Assembly: GCA_964544655.1 (NCBI GenBank)
Contig: CAZJCM010000007.1
Coordinates: forward strand, 19,461-83,460
Direction: 5' to 3'
Origin: HyVt-443 sp964544655
Lineage (GTDB): Bacteria; Pseudomonadota; Gammaproteobacteria; Chromatiales; Chromatiaceae
DNA length: 64,000 nt
Part shown: positions 32,669 through 41,632 of the stretch, piece by piece
How the letters are laid out: each line of letters opens with the position of its first letter
Numbering within the stretch: position 1 is the first letter of the stretch
Program-made: the position numbers and the translations under genes
The notes under the pieces: generated by a model
Told to the model about the DNA's origin: nothing
Database searches by the model: none
Seen by the model: the letters and a program-made list of their open reading frames with translations, nothing else

Positions 32669-33304
32669 ATGCTCGAAGTGGCGGAGCTGGAGTGCGTGCG
32701 CGGGGACCGGCGGCTGTTCTCCGGGGTCTCTTTTTCCCTGCTGCCGGGAGAACTGCTGCATCTGTATGGTCACAACGGCAGTGGCAAGACCACCCTGATG
32801 CGGACCGTCTGCGGGCTGGTCAGGCCCGAGTCCGGGGCGATTCGCTGGGACGGTGACGATATCCATCGGCTGGGTGACGAGTTTACCCGGGAGCTGCTCT
32901 ACATTGGCCACAAGGATGCCATCAAGGCGGACCTCAACGGGGTGGAGAACCTGCGCATCGCCAGTCGTCTCAGCGGCGTGCCGCTGTCTGATCAGCAGGC
33001 CTGGGATGCATTGGAGCGTATGGGATTGCGTGGCCACGAAGACCTCCCTACCCGGGTGCTCTCCCAGGGGCAGAAGCGGCGGGTCACTCTGGCCCGGTTG
33101 CTGGTCAGCCAGGCCCGCTTGTGGATCCTCGACGAGCCTTTCACCGCGCTGGATGTGGCGGCAGTGGACCTCCTGCAGTCGGTGATCCGGGCGCATGTGG
33201 AGCAGGGCGGTATGGTCATGCTGACCACGCATCAGGAGGTGAGTCTGACCCGGGGCGAGGTGAAGCAGTTGCGCCTGGGCTGGAAGGAGGATGGTGATGT
33301 TTGA
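32669..33304 (+). CDS. ccmA: Haem exporter ATPase CcmA
   Basis: A 211-residue ABC ATPase of the cytochrome c maturation system. With CcmB and CcmCD it releases holo-CcmE. Walker A YGHNGSGKTTLMRTVCGL, the signature LSQGQKRRVTLARLL and Walker B LWILDEPFTALD are intact. ATG 32669 with GGAGG upstream fits the family; upstream in-frame codons look non-coding. The stop overlaps ccmB by eight bases. It is the first gene of a complete ccmABCDEFGHI series. Confidence 0.95.
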   Translation: MLEVAELECVRGDRRLFSGVSFSLLPGELLHLYGHNGSGKTTLMRTVCGLVRPESGAIRWDGDDIHRLGDEFTRELLYIGHKDAIKADLNGVENLRIASRLSGVPLSDQQAWDALERMGLRGHEDLPTRVLSQGQKRRVTLARLLVSQARLWILDEPFTALDVAAVDLLQSVIRAHVEQGGMVMLTTHQEVSLTRGEVKQLRLGWKEDGDV

Positions 33305-33965
33305 GGTCTTCCGTATCCTGGTGATGCGTGATCTGGTGCTGGCCATGCGCCGGCGTTCCGATATCTTCTCCACCCTGTTCTTCTTCGTCATCGTGGTCAG
33401 CCTGTTCCCGTTGGGCATTGGTCCGGAGATGAAGACCCTGCGCCTGATTGCCCCCGGCGTGGTCTGGGTCGCGGCTCTGCTCGCCTCTATGCTGGCGCTG
33501 GAGCGGCTGTTCGCGGCGGATCATGACGATGGCACCCTGGAACAGATGCTGCTCACACCGCAGCCCCTGTTTCTGCTGGTATTGGCCAAGGTGATGGCCC
33601 ACTGGCTGGTGACCGGCGTGCCGCTGGTATTGATGGCGCCCCTGCTGGGGTTGCAGTATGACCTGTCGACCGATGCCCTCTCGGTGCTGGTGGTCTCCCT
33701 GCTGCTGGGCACGCCTGCCCTGAGTCTGATCGGCGCCATCGGGGCTGCGCTCACCCTGGGATTGCGGGGAGGCGGCGTGTTGGTGTCATTGTTGGTGCTG
33801 CCGCTCTGTATTCCGGTGCTGATCTTCGGTGCCGGCGCGGTGGAGGCGAGCGTGTCCGGCCTGGGTGGGCAGGGGCACCTCTCCCTGCTGGGCGCGATCC
33901 TGATCTTCTCCCTGCTGTTCGCGCCCCTGGCTACCGCTGCAGCACTACGAGTCTCCGCCGATTGA
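33297..33965 (+). CDS. ccmB: Haem exporter permease CcmB
   Basis: A 222-residue inner-membrane protein with six membrane segments. Conserved family sequence includes RDLVLAMRRRSDIFSTLFFF, IAPGVVWVAALLASMLALE, DHDDGTLEQMLLTPQPLF and TPALSLIGAIGAALTLGLR. The ATG at 33297 leaves six bases after AAGGAGG; an ATG at 33291 is too close. It works with CcmA and CcmC. An unusual 235-base non-coding gap follows before ccmC. Confidence 0.95.
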   Translation: MFEVFRILVMRDLVLAMRRRSDIFSTLFFFVIVVSLFPLGIGPEMKTLRLIAPGVVWVAALLASMLALERLFAADHDDGTLEQMLLTPQPLFLLVLAKVMAHWLVTGVPLVLMAPLLGLQYDLSTDALSVLVVSLLLGTPALSLIGAIGAALTLGLRGGGVLVSLLVLPLCIPVLIFGAGAVEASVSGLGGQGHLSLLGAILIFSLLFAPLATAAALRVSAD

Positions 33966-34200
33966 GCGGTTTCTCGCCGTTGTCGGAATACCCGCAGTAT
34001 TGCGTGGTTGGCAACGGGAACAAATGCGGCAAAATGGACTCAAACCCGAAGTTGGTCAAGCCGACGGTGTCGGGTTGCGCGGGATTGGTTTGATGGTTGA
34101 GAGGTAACATGCACTTGATAAATACTGGCTGCAGTGTACCCTGCGGTCCTCTGTATCCTGCAATAGCGGCCGCCCGGCGGCCATGTCCCGGCGGCGTGTT
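33966..34200. other. Gap between ccmB and ccmC with GC palindrome
   Basis: The rest of the ccm operon is tightly overlapping, but 235 bases separate ccmB from ccmC. The stretch is less GC-rich than its flanks and ends in the perfect palindrome GGCCGCC-C-GGCGGCC (34168-34182), which abuts an in-frame ATG at 34183. A possible -10 (TAAATACT region near 34120) suggests a second promoter, but no convincing -35 is seen. Confidence 0.45.
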
Positions 34201-34950
34201 ATGAGTTCCCGACTGATCAATCTGTTCAAATTCTCCTCCCCTGCAACCTTCTATCCACTGGCCGGGCGCATGATCCCCTGGTTCACCGCCATTGCGGTGG
34301 TCCTGACCCTGGTTGGGCTCTACCTGAGCTTCTTCGTCGCCCCCACCGATTACAAACAGGGTGAGGGTTACCGCATCATCTTCGTTCATGTGCCTGCCTC
34401 CTGGATGTCCATGTTCATCTATGTGGTGATGGCGGTGTGGTCCGGTATCGGCCTGGTGTTCAATACCCGGCTCTCCTCCATGATGGCCCAGGCCCTGGCG
34501 CCCACCGGGGCCATGTTCGCCTTCCTCGCCCTCTGGACCGGCGCCTTCTGGGGCAAGCCCATGTGGGGGGCCTGGTGGGTGTGGGATGCCCGCCTCACCT
34601 CGGAGCTGATCCTGTTCTTCCTCTATATAGGCTTCATCGCCCTGCAGGGGGCCATCGACGATCCACGCCGGGCCGATCGGGCCGGCGCGATCCTGGCCCT
34701 GGTGGGTGTGGTCAATATCCCGATCATCTATTTCTCGGTGAAGTGGTGGAATACCCTGCACCAAGGGGCTTCGGTGACCATCACCAAGGGCTCCAGCATG
34801 GGGCAGGTGATGCTGGTGACCATGCTGATCATGGTGTTCGCCTTCTGGGCCTATGCCATCGCAGTGGCCCTGGCCCGGGTGCGGGCCATCATCCTGGAAC
34901 GGGAAAAGGAGACCACCTGGGTGCGCGAGCTGGTGGGAGAGAGCAGATGA
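34201..34950 (+). CDS. ccmC: Haem transport protein CcmC
   Basis: A 249-residue inner-membrane protein with six segments that hands haem to CcmE. The tryptophan-rich WWD motif WGAWWVWDARLTSELILFF and the histidines in IIFVHVPASWMSMF and WWNTLHQGASVTI are present. Two starts are possible, ATG 34183 and ATG 34201; neither has a good ribosome site, and a GC palindrome precedes the first. The stop overlaps ccmD by four bases. Confidence 0.95.
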   Translation: MSSRLINLFKFSSPATFYPLAGRMIPWFTAIAVVLTLVGLYLSFFVAPTDYKQGEGYRIIFVHVPASWMSMFIYVVMAVWSGIGLVFNTRLSSMMAQALAPTGAMFAFLALWTGAFWGKPMWGAWWVWDARLTSELILFFLYIGFIALQGAIDDPRRADRAGAILALVGVVNIPIIYFSVKWWNTLHQGASVTITKGSSMGQVMLVTMLIMVFAFWAYAIAVALARVRAIILEREKETTWVRELVGESR

Positions 34951-35120
34951 GTGTGAGTGAATTTTTTCATATGGGGGGCTATGCCCTCTATGTATGGGGG
35001 TCTTTCGGTGTCACGGCGTTGTTGATGCTGGCAGAGCCGATCCTGATCCGGCGTCGGCACCAGGCGATCCTGCAGCGCATCCGGCGCATGGCCCGACTTG
35101 ATGCAGAGGTGAGACGATGA
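34947..35120 (+). CDS. ccmD: Haem exporter subunit CcmD
   Basis: A 57-residue protein with a single membrane segment (about residues 14-33) and a basic cytoplasmic tail. FFHMGGYALYVWGSFGVTAL is the usual CcmD opening. It helps release holo-CcmE from the CcmABC complex. Both ends overlap neighbours by four bases (ATGA). Its small size makes it easy to miss. Confidence 0.93.
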   Translation: MSVSEFFHMGGYALYVWGSFGVTALLMLAEPILIRRRHQAILQRIRRMARLDAEVRR

Positions 35121-35566
35121 AAGCCCGACACAAACGACTGGGATTCCTGCTGGCCGGCCTGGTTGGCCTGGGTGTGGCCGCCTGGCTGGTGTTGAACGCC
35201 TTGGACAGTAACCTGTCCTATTTCTTCTCGCCTACCGAAGTGGCTGAACACAAGGCCCCTGAAGACCACGTGTTCCGGCTTGGGGGGTTGGTGGAGACCG
35301 GTACATTGGAGCGTGGCAAGGAGTTGACGGTACGCTTCGTGGTCACCGACAACCTGCACAAGGTCAAGGTGGAGTACACCGGTATCCTGCCAGACCTGTT
35401 CCAGGAGGGGCAGGGGGTGATCGTCCAGGGTCGTATGGGACCTAACGGCGTATTCGTGGCGGAAGAGGTATTGGCCAAGCATGATGAGAACTACATGCCG
35501 CCGGAAGTGGCAGATGCCCTGAAAAAAGGCCATGAAGAAGGCGTGGCCAGGATGCAGAAGCTATGA
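35117..35566 (+). CDS. ccmE: Periplasmic haem chaperone CcmE
   Basis: A 149-residue membrane-anchored haem chaperone. After a signal anchor (residues 8-28) comes the OB-fold domain with FRLGGLVETGTLERG. The haem-binding motif HDENYMPPEV has His122 as the covalent haem site and Tyr126 as ligand. The C-terminal tail after this motif is short and basic. It overlaps ccmD and ccmF by four bases each. Confidence 0.96.
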   Translation: MKARHKRLGFLLAGLVGLGVAAWLVLNALDSNLSYFFSPTEVAEHKAPEDHVFRLGGLVETGTLERGKELTVRFVVTDNLHKVKVEYTGILPDLFQEGQGVIVQGRMGPNGVFVAEEVLAKHDENYMPPEVADALKKGHEEGVARMQKL

Positions 35567-37536
35567 TTCCCGAGATCGGTCATCTGGCGCTCATCCTGGC
35601 CCTGGCGATGGCCATCGTCCAGGCGATCTTTCCGCTGGTGGGCGCGCACAAGGGGATCGGCTCCTGGGTGGCGTTGGCGCGGCCGGCAGCCTGGGCGCAA
35701 CTGCTGTTCATGCTGATCGCCTACGGCTGCCTCACCTATGCCTTTCTGTATCACGATTTCTCCGTGCGCTACGTGGCCGCCAACTCCAACACGGCGCTGC
35801 CCACGCTCTATCTGGTCTCCGGCGTATGGGGGGCCCATGAGGGCTCATTGTTGCTGTGGGCGTTGACTCTTTCCCTCTGGACCGGGGCCGTCACCCTGTT
35901 CAGCCGCAGCGTGCCCGAGGTGATGCTGTCCCGGGTCGTCGGGGTGATGGGGCTGGTCAGTATCGGCTTTCTGCTGTTCATGCTGCTCACGTCCAATCCG
36001 TTCGACCGCCTGCTCAACCCCCCGTTGGAAGGGCGTGACCTCAACCCTCTGTTGCAGGATCCGGGGCTGGCGATCCATCCTCCCATGCTGTACATGGGCT
36101 ACGTGGGTTTCTCCGTCGCCTTTGCCTTCGCCATAGCCGCCATGCTCGGCGGCCGGCTGGATGCGGCCTGGGCACGCTGGTCCCGCCCCTGGACCAACGT
36201 GGCCTGGGTGTTCCTGACCCTGGGTATCACCCTGGGTAGTTGGTGGGCCTACTATGAGTTGGGCTGGGGCGGCTGGTGGTTCTGGGATCCGGTGGAGAAC
36301 GCCTCCTTCATGCCCTGGCTGGTGGGTACGGCGCTGATGCACTCCCTGGCCGTGACCGAGAAGCGGGGGGCATTCAAGGCCTGGACCGTACTGCTGGCCA
36401 TCTTCGCCTTTTCCCTCAGCCTGCTCGGCACCTTCCTGGTCCGTTCCGGGGTGCTGACCTCGGTGCATGCATTCGCATCTGACCCTGAGCGCGGTATCTT
36501 CATTCTACTGTTTCTGGGCGTGGTGATTGGCGGCTCCCTGCTGCTCTACTCCTGGCGCGCCTCCCAGATCCGCAGTACGGTGAAGTTCAAGCTGGTATCG
36601 CGGGAGAGCGGACTGCTGATGAACAATGTGATCCTGGTGGTGACCGCTGCCAGTATCCTGCTGGGCACCCTCTATCCCCTGATCCTGGATGCCTTGGGCG
36701 TGGGCAAGATCTCGGTCGGGCCGCCCTATTTCAACAGTGTGTTCATCCCCCTGACCGTCCCGCTGGCATTTCTCATCGGGGTCGGCGCCATGGCGCGCTG
36801 GAAGGAAGACAACACCTTGCGACTGGCGCGGAAGCTGCGCCTTCCTCTGCTGTTCAGTATCGTGGCAGGCATCGCGCTGCCGGCCCTGCTGGCGCCTGAG
36901 TTCCATTGGCGGGCCGCCCTGGGCATGGTGTTGGCGATCTGGATCTTCCTCACCACGCTGCTGTGGCTGATGGATCGTACCCAGGGACGCAAGGGTGTCT
37001 GGCAGGCCTTGGTCACCACGCCCCGTGGCGGCTGGGGGATGGTGTTTGGCCACCTGGGGGTGGCGGCGTTCATCGTTGGCATCACCCTTACGTCTCTGTA
37101 TAGCTCGGAGGAGGATATCCGGCTGGAGGTCGGGCAGACCTATGACCTCAATGGTTACGGCTTCAAGTTCAATGGCGTCGAACACTTCAACGGACCGAAT
37201 TACACGGCGGACCGGGGTGAAGTCGTGGTCAGCTACCAGGGGCAGGTGCTGGTCACCATGCACCCGGAGAAGCGCAATTACCGCAGTGGCATGCCGATGA
37301 CCGAGGCGGGGATCGATGCCGGGTTGACCCGGGATCTGTTCGTGGCGCTCGGTGAAGCCCTTGGTGACAATGGCGCCTGGAGTCTGCGCGTCTATCATAA
37401 GCCTTTCGTCCGCTGGATCTGGCTCGGCGGCTTGTTGATGGCCCTGGGCGGCCTGCTGGCGGCCAGTGACCGGCGCTATTTTCAGTTGGCCCGCAAAGCC
37501 CGGCTGGCGGCGAACAGCGCCGCGGCAAAGGCATAG
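35563..37536 (+). CDS. ccmF: Haem lyase subunit CcmF
   Basis: A 657-residue polytopic membrane protein (about 14-15 segments) that attaches haem to apocytochrome c together with CcmH and CcmI. The tryptophan-rich segment GWGGWWFWDPVENASFMPWL, preceded by VWGAHEGSLLLWAL, identifies CcmF. The later periplasmic loops (QIRSTVKFKLVSRESGLLMN and EEDIRLEVGQTYDLNGYGF) also fit. Length is normal. It overlaps ccmE and is followed 16 bases later by ccmG. Confidence 0.97.
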   Translation: MIPEIGHLALILALAMAIVQAIFPLVGAHKGIGSWVALARPAAWAQLLFMLIAYGCLTYAFLYHDFSVRYVAANSNTALPTLYLVSGVWGAHEGSLLLWALTLSLWTGAVTLFSRSVPEVMLSRVVGVMGLVSIGFLLFMLLTSNPFDRLLNPPLEGRDLNPLLQDPGLAIHPPMLYMGYVGFSVAFAFAIAAMLGGRLDAAWARWSRPWTNVAWVFLTLGITLGSWWAYYELGWGGWWFWDPVENASFMPWLVGTALMHSLAVTEKRGAFKAWTVLLAIFAFSLSLLGTFLVRSGVLTSVHAFASDPERGIFILLFLGVVIGGSLLLYSWRASQIRSTVKFKLVSRESGLLMNNVILVVTAASILLGTLYPLILDALGVGKISVGPPYFNSVFIPLTVPLAFLIGVGAMARWKEDNTLRLARKLRLPLLFSIVAGIALPALLAPEFHWRAALGMVLAIWIFLTTLLWLMDRTQGRKGVWQALVTTPRGGWGMVFGHLGVAAFIVGITLTSLYSSEEDIRLEVGQTYDLNGYGFKFNGVEHFNGPNYTADRGEVVVSYQGQVLVTMHPEKRNYRSGMPMTEAGIDAGLTRDLFVALGEALGDNGAWSLRVYHKPFVRWIWLGGLLMALGGLLAASDRRYFQLARKARLAANSAAAKA

Positions 37537-37552
37537 TCGAGGTACCGCGAAA

Positions 37553-38089
37553 GTGAAAGCACGCTATCTGATACCCCTGGGCATCTTCCTGGCCCTGGTC
37601 ATTCTGCTGGGGGTGGGGCTGACCCTGGATCCGCGGGAGGTCCCGTCTCCCTTCATTGGCAAGCCGGCGCCGGCGTTCGAGCTGCCGAAGCTGCACAATC
37701 CCACGGCGACCATCAGTGCCGCAGAGATGAAGGGGAAGGTCTGGTTGCTCAACGTCTGGGCCTCCTGGTGCGTCTCATGCCGTGCCGAGCACAAGGTGAT
37801 CAATAAACTGTCGCGCATGAAGCTGGTGCCGGTGGTCGGGCTCAATTACAAGGATGACCCGGAGGACGCGCGGCGCTGGCTGGCGGCGCTGGGCAATCCC
37901 TACATCGCCTCGGCGATGGACCGGGAGGGCCGTGTCGGTATCGACTGGGGGGTCTATGGCGTGCCTGAGACCTTCGTCATCGATAAGAAGGGGATCATTC
38001 GTTACAAACATATCGGGCCGGTGACGGATCAGTCACTGAAAGAGAAGATCCTGCCACTGGTACGAGACCTGAAGAAGGAAGCACCCTGA
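37553..38089 (+). CDS. ccmG: Thiol:disulfide interchange protein CcmG (DsbE)
   Basis: A 178-residue membrane-anchored thioredoxin-fold protein that keeps apocytochrome thiols reduced. The anchor lies at residues 5-24. The redox motif is WASWCVSCRAEH with Cys73 and Cys76, and GVYGVPETFVIDKKGIIRYK carries the cis-proline. The start is GTG 37553 with GAGG about ten bases upstream; the open frame extends earlier into ccmF but that part is not CcmG-like. The stop and the ccmH start share one base (TGATG). Confidence 0.95.
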   Translation: MKARYLIPLGIFLALVILLGVGLTLDPREVPSPFIGKPAPAFELPKLHNPTATISAAEMKGKVWLLNVWASWCVSCRAEHKVINKLSRMKLVPVVGLNYKDDPEDARRWLAALGNPYIASAMDREGRVGIDWGVYGVPETFVIDKKGIIRYKHIGPVTDQSLKEKILPLVRDLKKEAP

Positions 38090-38544
38090 TGCGACTCTGG
38101 CTGACCCTGTTTCTGTTTCTGTTCACTGCCTCCTCCCTGGCCCGGATCGAGGTGCACAGCTTCGATGATCCTCAGCAGGAGGTGCTGTACAAGCAGCTGA
38201 TCGATGAGCTGCGCTGTCTGGTATGTCAGAATCAGAACCTGGCTGACTCCAACGCCGAGCTGGCCCAGGATCTGCGGCGCCAGACCTATGAGATGGTGAA
38301 GCGCGGCGCCACCCGGGAAGAGGTGGTTACCTACATGGTGCAGCGCTATGGCGACTTCGTTCTCTACCGTCCCCCATTCAAAAGCTCAACCCTGCTGCTC
38401 TGGGTCGGCCCCTTCGTCATCCTGGGTGTCGGTGTCCTGGTGCTGGTCGGTTTTATTCGCAGTCGTGCGAAAGAGCAGACCCCTGAACTGACCAAAGAAC
38501 AACAGGAGCGCGCCGAGCGGCTCCTTGGTGATAAAAAATCATGA
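38089..38544 (+). CDS. ccmH: Cytochrome c-type biogenesis protein CcmH
   Basis: A 151-residue protein with a signal peptide (to about residue 18), a periplasmic three-helix domain and one C-terminal membrane segment (about 104-125). The thiol motif LRCLVCQNQNLADSNAELA (Cys43, Cys46) and VQRYGDFVLYRPPF are characteristic. It reduces the apocytochrome CXXCH disulfide in relay with CcmG. The protein is the short CcmH form; the TPR part is separate as CcmI, overlapping it by four bases. Confidence 0.96.
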   Translation: MRLWLTLFLFLFTASSLARIEVHSFDDPQQEVLYKQLIDELRCLVCQNQNLADSNAELAQDLRRQTYEMVKRGATREEVVTYMVQRYGDFVLYRPPFKSSTLLLWVGPFVILGVGVLVLVGFIRSRAKEQTPELTKEQQERAERLLGDKKS

Positions 38545-39803
38545 TGCTCTTCTGGATAATCTCTGCGGCGATGATTCTGGCCGCACTGGCGATGCTCGCC
38601 CCTGCGCTGTTGCGTAACCGGCAGGTAGAGTCCCTCGATCGGGACAAGCAGAACCTGGTGATTGCCCGTGAGCGGCTGGCAGAGCTGGAGGCGGAGCGGG
38701 ACAACGGCACCATGACCGAGGCCCAGTTCGTCCAGGCGAAACAGGAGCTGGAGCAGGCCCTGCTGCTGGATCTGGACGAGTCGGGTGACGAGGCGGTGGT
38801 GCAGGCCGGTTCCAACCGGGCGGGGCTGGTGGGATTGGTGGCGATCGTCGTGCTGGTTCCCCTGATTACGCTCGGTCTCTACGCCTATCTCGGTTCACCT
38901 CAACTGACCGTGCCGGCTGACCAGCGCATGGCATCTGCCCATGCCGGTGCCCCGGCCAACGGGCAGATGCCGCCGTTGAAAGATATGGTGGCGGCCCTGA
39001 TCAGTCGCCTGAAGGAGAACCCGGAGGACCCGGAGGGGTGGTTTCTACTGGGTCGCACCTATATGGCGATGAAGGCATACAGCAATGCCGCCGGTGCCTT
39101 CGAGCGGCTGCAGACGCTGGTGGGGGATGATCCCACGGTACTGCTGACCTGGGCCGATGCCCTGGCCATGAGCCAGCAGGGTGACCTGCGGGGCAAGCCG
39201 GCAGAGCTGATCCGAAAGGCGGTGGAACTGGCGCCCGACGATGCCACGGCGCTATGGCTCGCCGGTATGGTCGAGGCGCAGGCGGGAGACTACAAGCTGG
39301 CTATCCGCCACTGGGAGCGACTTCAGCCGATGGTGCAGGAAGATGCTGAATCGTCCCAGCGGGTGGCATCGCTGCTGGCCGAAGCGAGAAAGAAGTCCGG
39401 TCTCCAGCCGGCCGAGGCAGCCGGGCAGCGGCCCGATACACAGGTGGCTGCCGGGCAGGGCGGGGTCAAGGTAAGGGTGGTATTGGCACCGGCGTTGCAG
39501 GATAAGGTGGAGCCGGACGAGCCCTTGTTCATTTACGCCAAGGCGCTGCAGGGGCCACGTATGCCTTTGGCAGCGCTCCGTATGCAGGCGAAGGAGTTGC
39601 CGCTGGAGGTGAGCCTGGACGACAGCAGCGCCATGACGCCACAGATGCGGATTTCCAATTTCAAGCAGGTGGTGGTGGGGGCGCGGGTCTCCCGCTCCGG
39701 CAATGCCATCGCCAGCCCGGGTGATCTGAAGGGAGAGGTATCGCCGGTGCAGGTGGGCGGCGATGGTGTCGTGGAGATCGTGATCGATCAGGTCGTGCCC
39801 TGA
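38541..39803 (+). CDS. ccmI: Cytochrome c-type biogenesis protein CcmI
   Basis: A 420-residue apocytochrome chaperone. Two membrane segments flank a cytoplasmic coiled coil (DRDKQNLVIARERLAELEAE), and a periplasmic TPR domain follows (for example DPEGWFLLGRTYMAMKAYSN). A C-terminal beta-rich domain (VRVVLAPALQDKVEPDEPLF) fits the fused CcmI of gammaproteobacteria. It is the last gene of the ccm operon. No clear terminator is seen in the 51 bases before convergent plsY. Confidence 0.93.
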   Translation: MMLFWIISAAMILAALAMLAPALLRNRQVESLDRDKQNLVIARERLAELEAERDNGTMTEAQFVQAKQELEQALLLDLDESGDEAVVQAGSNRAGLVGLVAIVVLVPLITLGLYAYLGSPQLTVPADQRMASAHAGAPANGQMPPLKDMVAALISRLKENPEDPEGWFLLGRTYMAMKAYSNAAGAFERLQTLVGDDPTVLLTWADALAMSQQGDLRGKPAELIRKAVELAPDDATALWLAGMVEAQAGDYKLAIRHWERLQPMVQEDAESSQRVASLLAEARKKSGLQPAEAAGQRPDTQVAAGQGGVKVRVVLAPALQDKVEPDEPLFIYAKALQGPRMPLAALRMQAKELPLEVSLDDSSAMTPQMRISNFKQVVVGARVSRSGNAIASPGDLKGEVSPVQVGGDGVVEIVIDQVVP

Positions 39804-39854
39804 ACGCAGCCGTTTTTCAGGGCCTGCCAACTTCCGGGTTGCCCCCGGTCCTCT

Positions 39855-40457
39855 TCACTCTTTGGGCCTGCTGTCGTTCTTGATCTTGCCTTCGGTTCCC
39901 TGTAGCAGATTCTGAATGTTGGTGCGGTGACGCCAGAACAGCATCAGGGTGATGATGGCCTGCATCAGGATCAGCTCCGGCTGCGGCCACAGCCACCAGA
40001 TGATGAAGGGCGCCAGGGCCATGGAGATCAGCGCAGAGAGGGATGATATGTTCACCGTCTTGGCCATCAGCAACCAGATCAGTGCCACCGCGCCGCCAAT
40101 TTCCCAGCCCAGTCCAAACTGCACGCCAAGGGCGGTGGCCACGCCTTTGCCGCCGTTGAAACCGAAGAATAGGGGATAGAGATGGCCGAGGAAGGCCGCC
40201 AGCCCGACGCCGGCCAGAATCCAGGGTTGCGCATGCAGCAGATTGGCCGCCAGTACCGGAATCAATCCCTTCAGCATGTCGCCCAGCAGGGTCAGGGCGG
40301 CGGCCTTCTTGCCGCCCAGCCGCAGCACGTTGGTGGCTCCGGGATTTTGTGACCCCCCAGTCCGGGGATCGGGCAACCCCATCAGCCGGCAGACGATGAT
40401 GGCGCTGGAGATGGAGCCGAGTAGATAGCCCAGTGGGATGAGTAGATAGTCATTCAT
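39855..40457 (-). CDS. plsY: Acyl-phosphate:glycerol-3-phosphate acyltransferase PlsY
   Basis: A 200-residue inner-membrane enzyme making lysophosphatidic acid from acyl-phosphate. The three conserved cytoplasmic loops are GYLLGSISSAI, GSQNPGATNVLRLGGKKAA and GHLYPLFFGFNGGKGVATAL, with a further HRTNIQNLLQGTE at the end. ATG 40457 (MNDYLLI) fits the family; the upstream in-frame extension to 40589 is not PlsY-like. It is divergent from folB and convergent with ccmI, the common gammaproteobacterial setting beside folB. Confidence 0.95.
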   Translation of the reverse strand: MNDYLLIPLGYLLGSISSAIIVCRLMGLPDPRTGGSQNPGATNVLRLGGKKAAALTLLGDMLKGLIPVLAANLLHAQPWILAGVGLAAFLGHLYPLFFGFNGGKGVATALGVQFGLGWEIGGAVALIWLLMAKTVNISSLSALISMALAPFIIWWLWPQPELILMQAIITLMLFWRHRTNIQNLLQGTEGKIKNDSRPKE

Positions 40458-40649
40458 GATGGCGGATTGTCCGGGTTCGGGTGCCGTCAGGTCAAGGAGG
40501 AGTATCCAGAGGGGTGGAGCGCCCCTGCTTCCAAACCTGGCGGATTTACACATCACTCCATTTTCATCAAAATTTTCCAGTTTGTTCACGGCTGAACATA
40601 TCTTTACTATTGGGCCCCTGTCTTATTGGCCTGTTAATGGAACTGTTGC

Positions 40650-41003
40650 ATGGACATCGTCTTTATTCGTGGATTGAGCATCGATACCGTTATCGGCATC
40701 TATGATTGGGAGCGGAAGATTCGTCAGACCGTGATCCTGGATCTGGAGATGAGCTGCGATGTGAGCCGTGCGGCGGCGACGGAGAATATTGCCGATACCC
40801 TCGACTACAAGGCGGTGAGCAAGCGCCTGGTGGCCTTCGTCGAGGCCAGTGAATTCCAACTGGTGGAGACCTTGGCGGAACGCTGCGCCGACATCGTGCG
40901 GGAGGAGTTCGGCGTCCAGTGGCTGCGTTTGACCCTGAACAAGATCGGCGCCCTGAGCAGCGCCCGGGATGTGGGGGTCATCATCGAGCGTGGAGAGCGA
41001 TGA
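40650..41003 (+). CDS. folB: Dihydroneopterin aldolase FolB
   Basis: A 117-residue enzyme that converts dihydroneopterin to 6-hydroxymethyldihydropterin in folate synthesis. Family motifs are MDIVFIRGLSIDTVIGIYDW, TLDYKAVSKRLVAF, LVETLAERCADIV and the active-site lysine in LTLNKIGAL. The start has GGAAC upstream. The stop overlaps folK by four bases, giving a two-gene pathway operon. Confidence 0.95.
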   Translation: MDIVFIRGLSIDTVIGIYDWERKIRQTVILDLEMSCDVSRAAATENIADTLDYKAVSKRLVAFVEASEFQLVETLAERCADIVREEFGVQWLRLTLNKIGALSSARDVGVIIERGER

Positions 41004-41491
41004 CCCGCGCCTGGCTCAGCCTGGGCAGTAACATCGACCGGGAGCACAACATCCGGGCGGCGGTCGCGGCATTGGCGGAGGCCTATGGCCCGCTCCGGCT
41101 CTCTCAGGTGTATGAGAGCGAGGCGGTCGGTTTCGCCGGAGACCCCTTCTACAATATGGTGGTGGGGCTGGATACCACGCAGGAGGTCACCAGCCTGGTT
41201 GGTCGGTTGCATGACATCGAGCAGGCGCAAGGGCGGGTGCGCGGCGCTGACCGCTTTGCTCCGCGTACCCTGGATATCGACCTGTTGACCTACGGCGACC
41301 GGGTGATGCGGGAGCCGGGGATCCAGCTGCCGCGGGATGAAATCACCCGCTTCGCCTTCGTTTTGTTACCGCTGTCCGAGGTGGCGGGTGATGAACGGCA
41401 TCCGTTGACAGGAAAAAGCTACCGGGAGTTGTGGCAGCTCTTCGACAAGACCACCCAGCCGCTGTGGCCGGTCGAGCTGGCGCTCTCCTGA
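41000..41491 (+). CDS. folK: 6-hydroxymethyl-7,8-dihydropterin pyrophosphokinase FolK
   Basis: A 163-residue kinase that pyrophosphorylates the product of FolB. Motifs are AWLSLGSNIDREHNIRAAV, VYESEAVGFAGDPFYNMVVG, and the signature RFAPRTLDIDLLTYGDRV with IQLPRDEITRFAFVLLPL. ATG 41000 overlaps the folB stop; an open frame extends upstream in the folB region but is not FolK-like. A convergent pteridine reductase gene follows after 141 bases without obvious signals. Confidence 0.95.
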   Translation: MTRAWLSLGSNIDREHNIRAAVAALAEAYGPLRLSQVYESEAVGFAGDPFYNMVVGLDTTQEVTSLVGRLHDIEQAQGRVRGADRFAPRTLDIDLLTYGDRVMREPGIQLPRDEITRFAFVLLPLSEVAGDERHPLTGKSYRELWQLFDKTTQPLWPVELALS

Positions 41492-41632
41492 AGCCCGTTG
41501 GCGGCGGATCAATCCTTCCAGTTCCACCACTTCAACAGTCGTGGATCATGCTCCAGGCTTCTGCCTGTTCCGGGTATCTGGCGGAATGACCGCAATGTAT
41601 CGGCCCCAGCAGGGATTTCAGCTTTATCCGGC

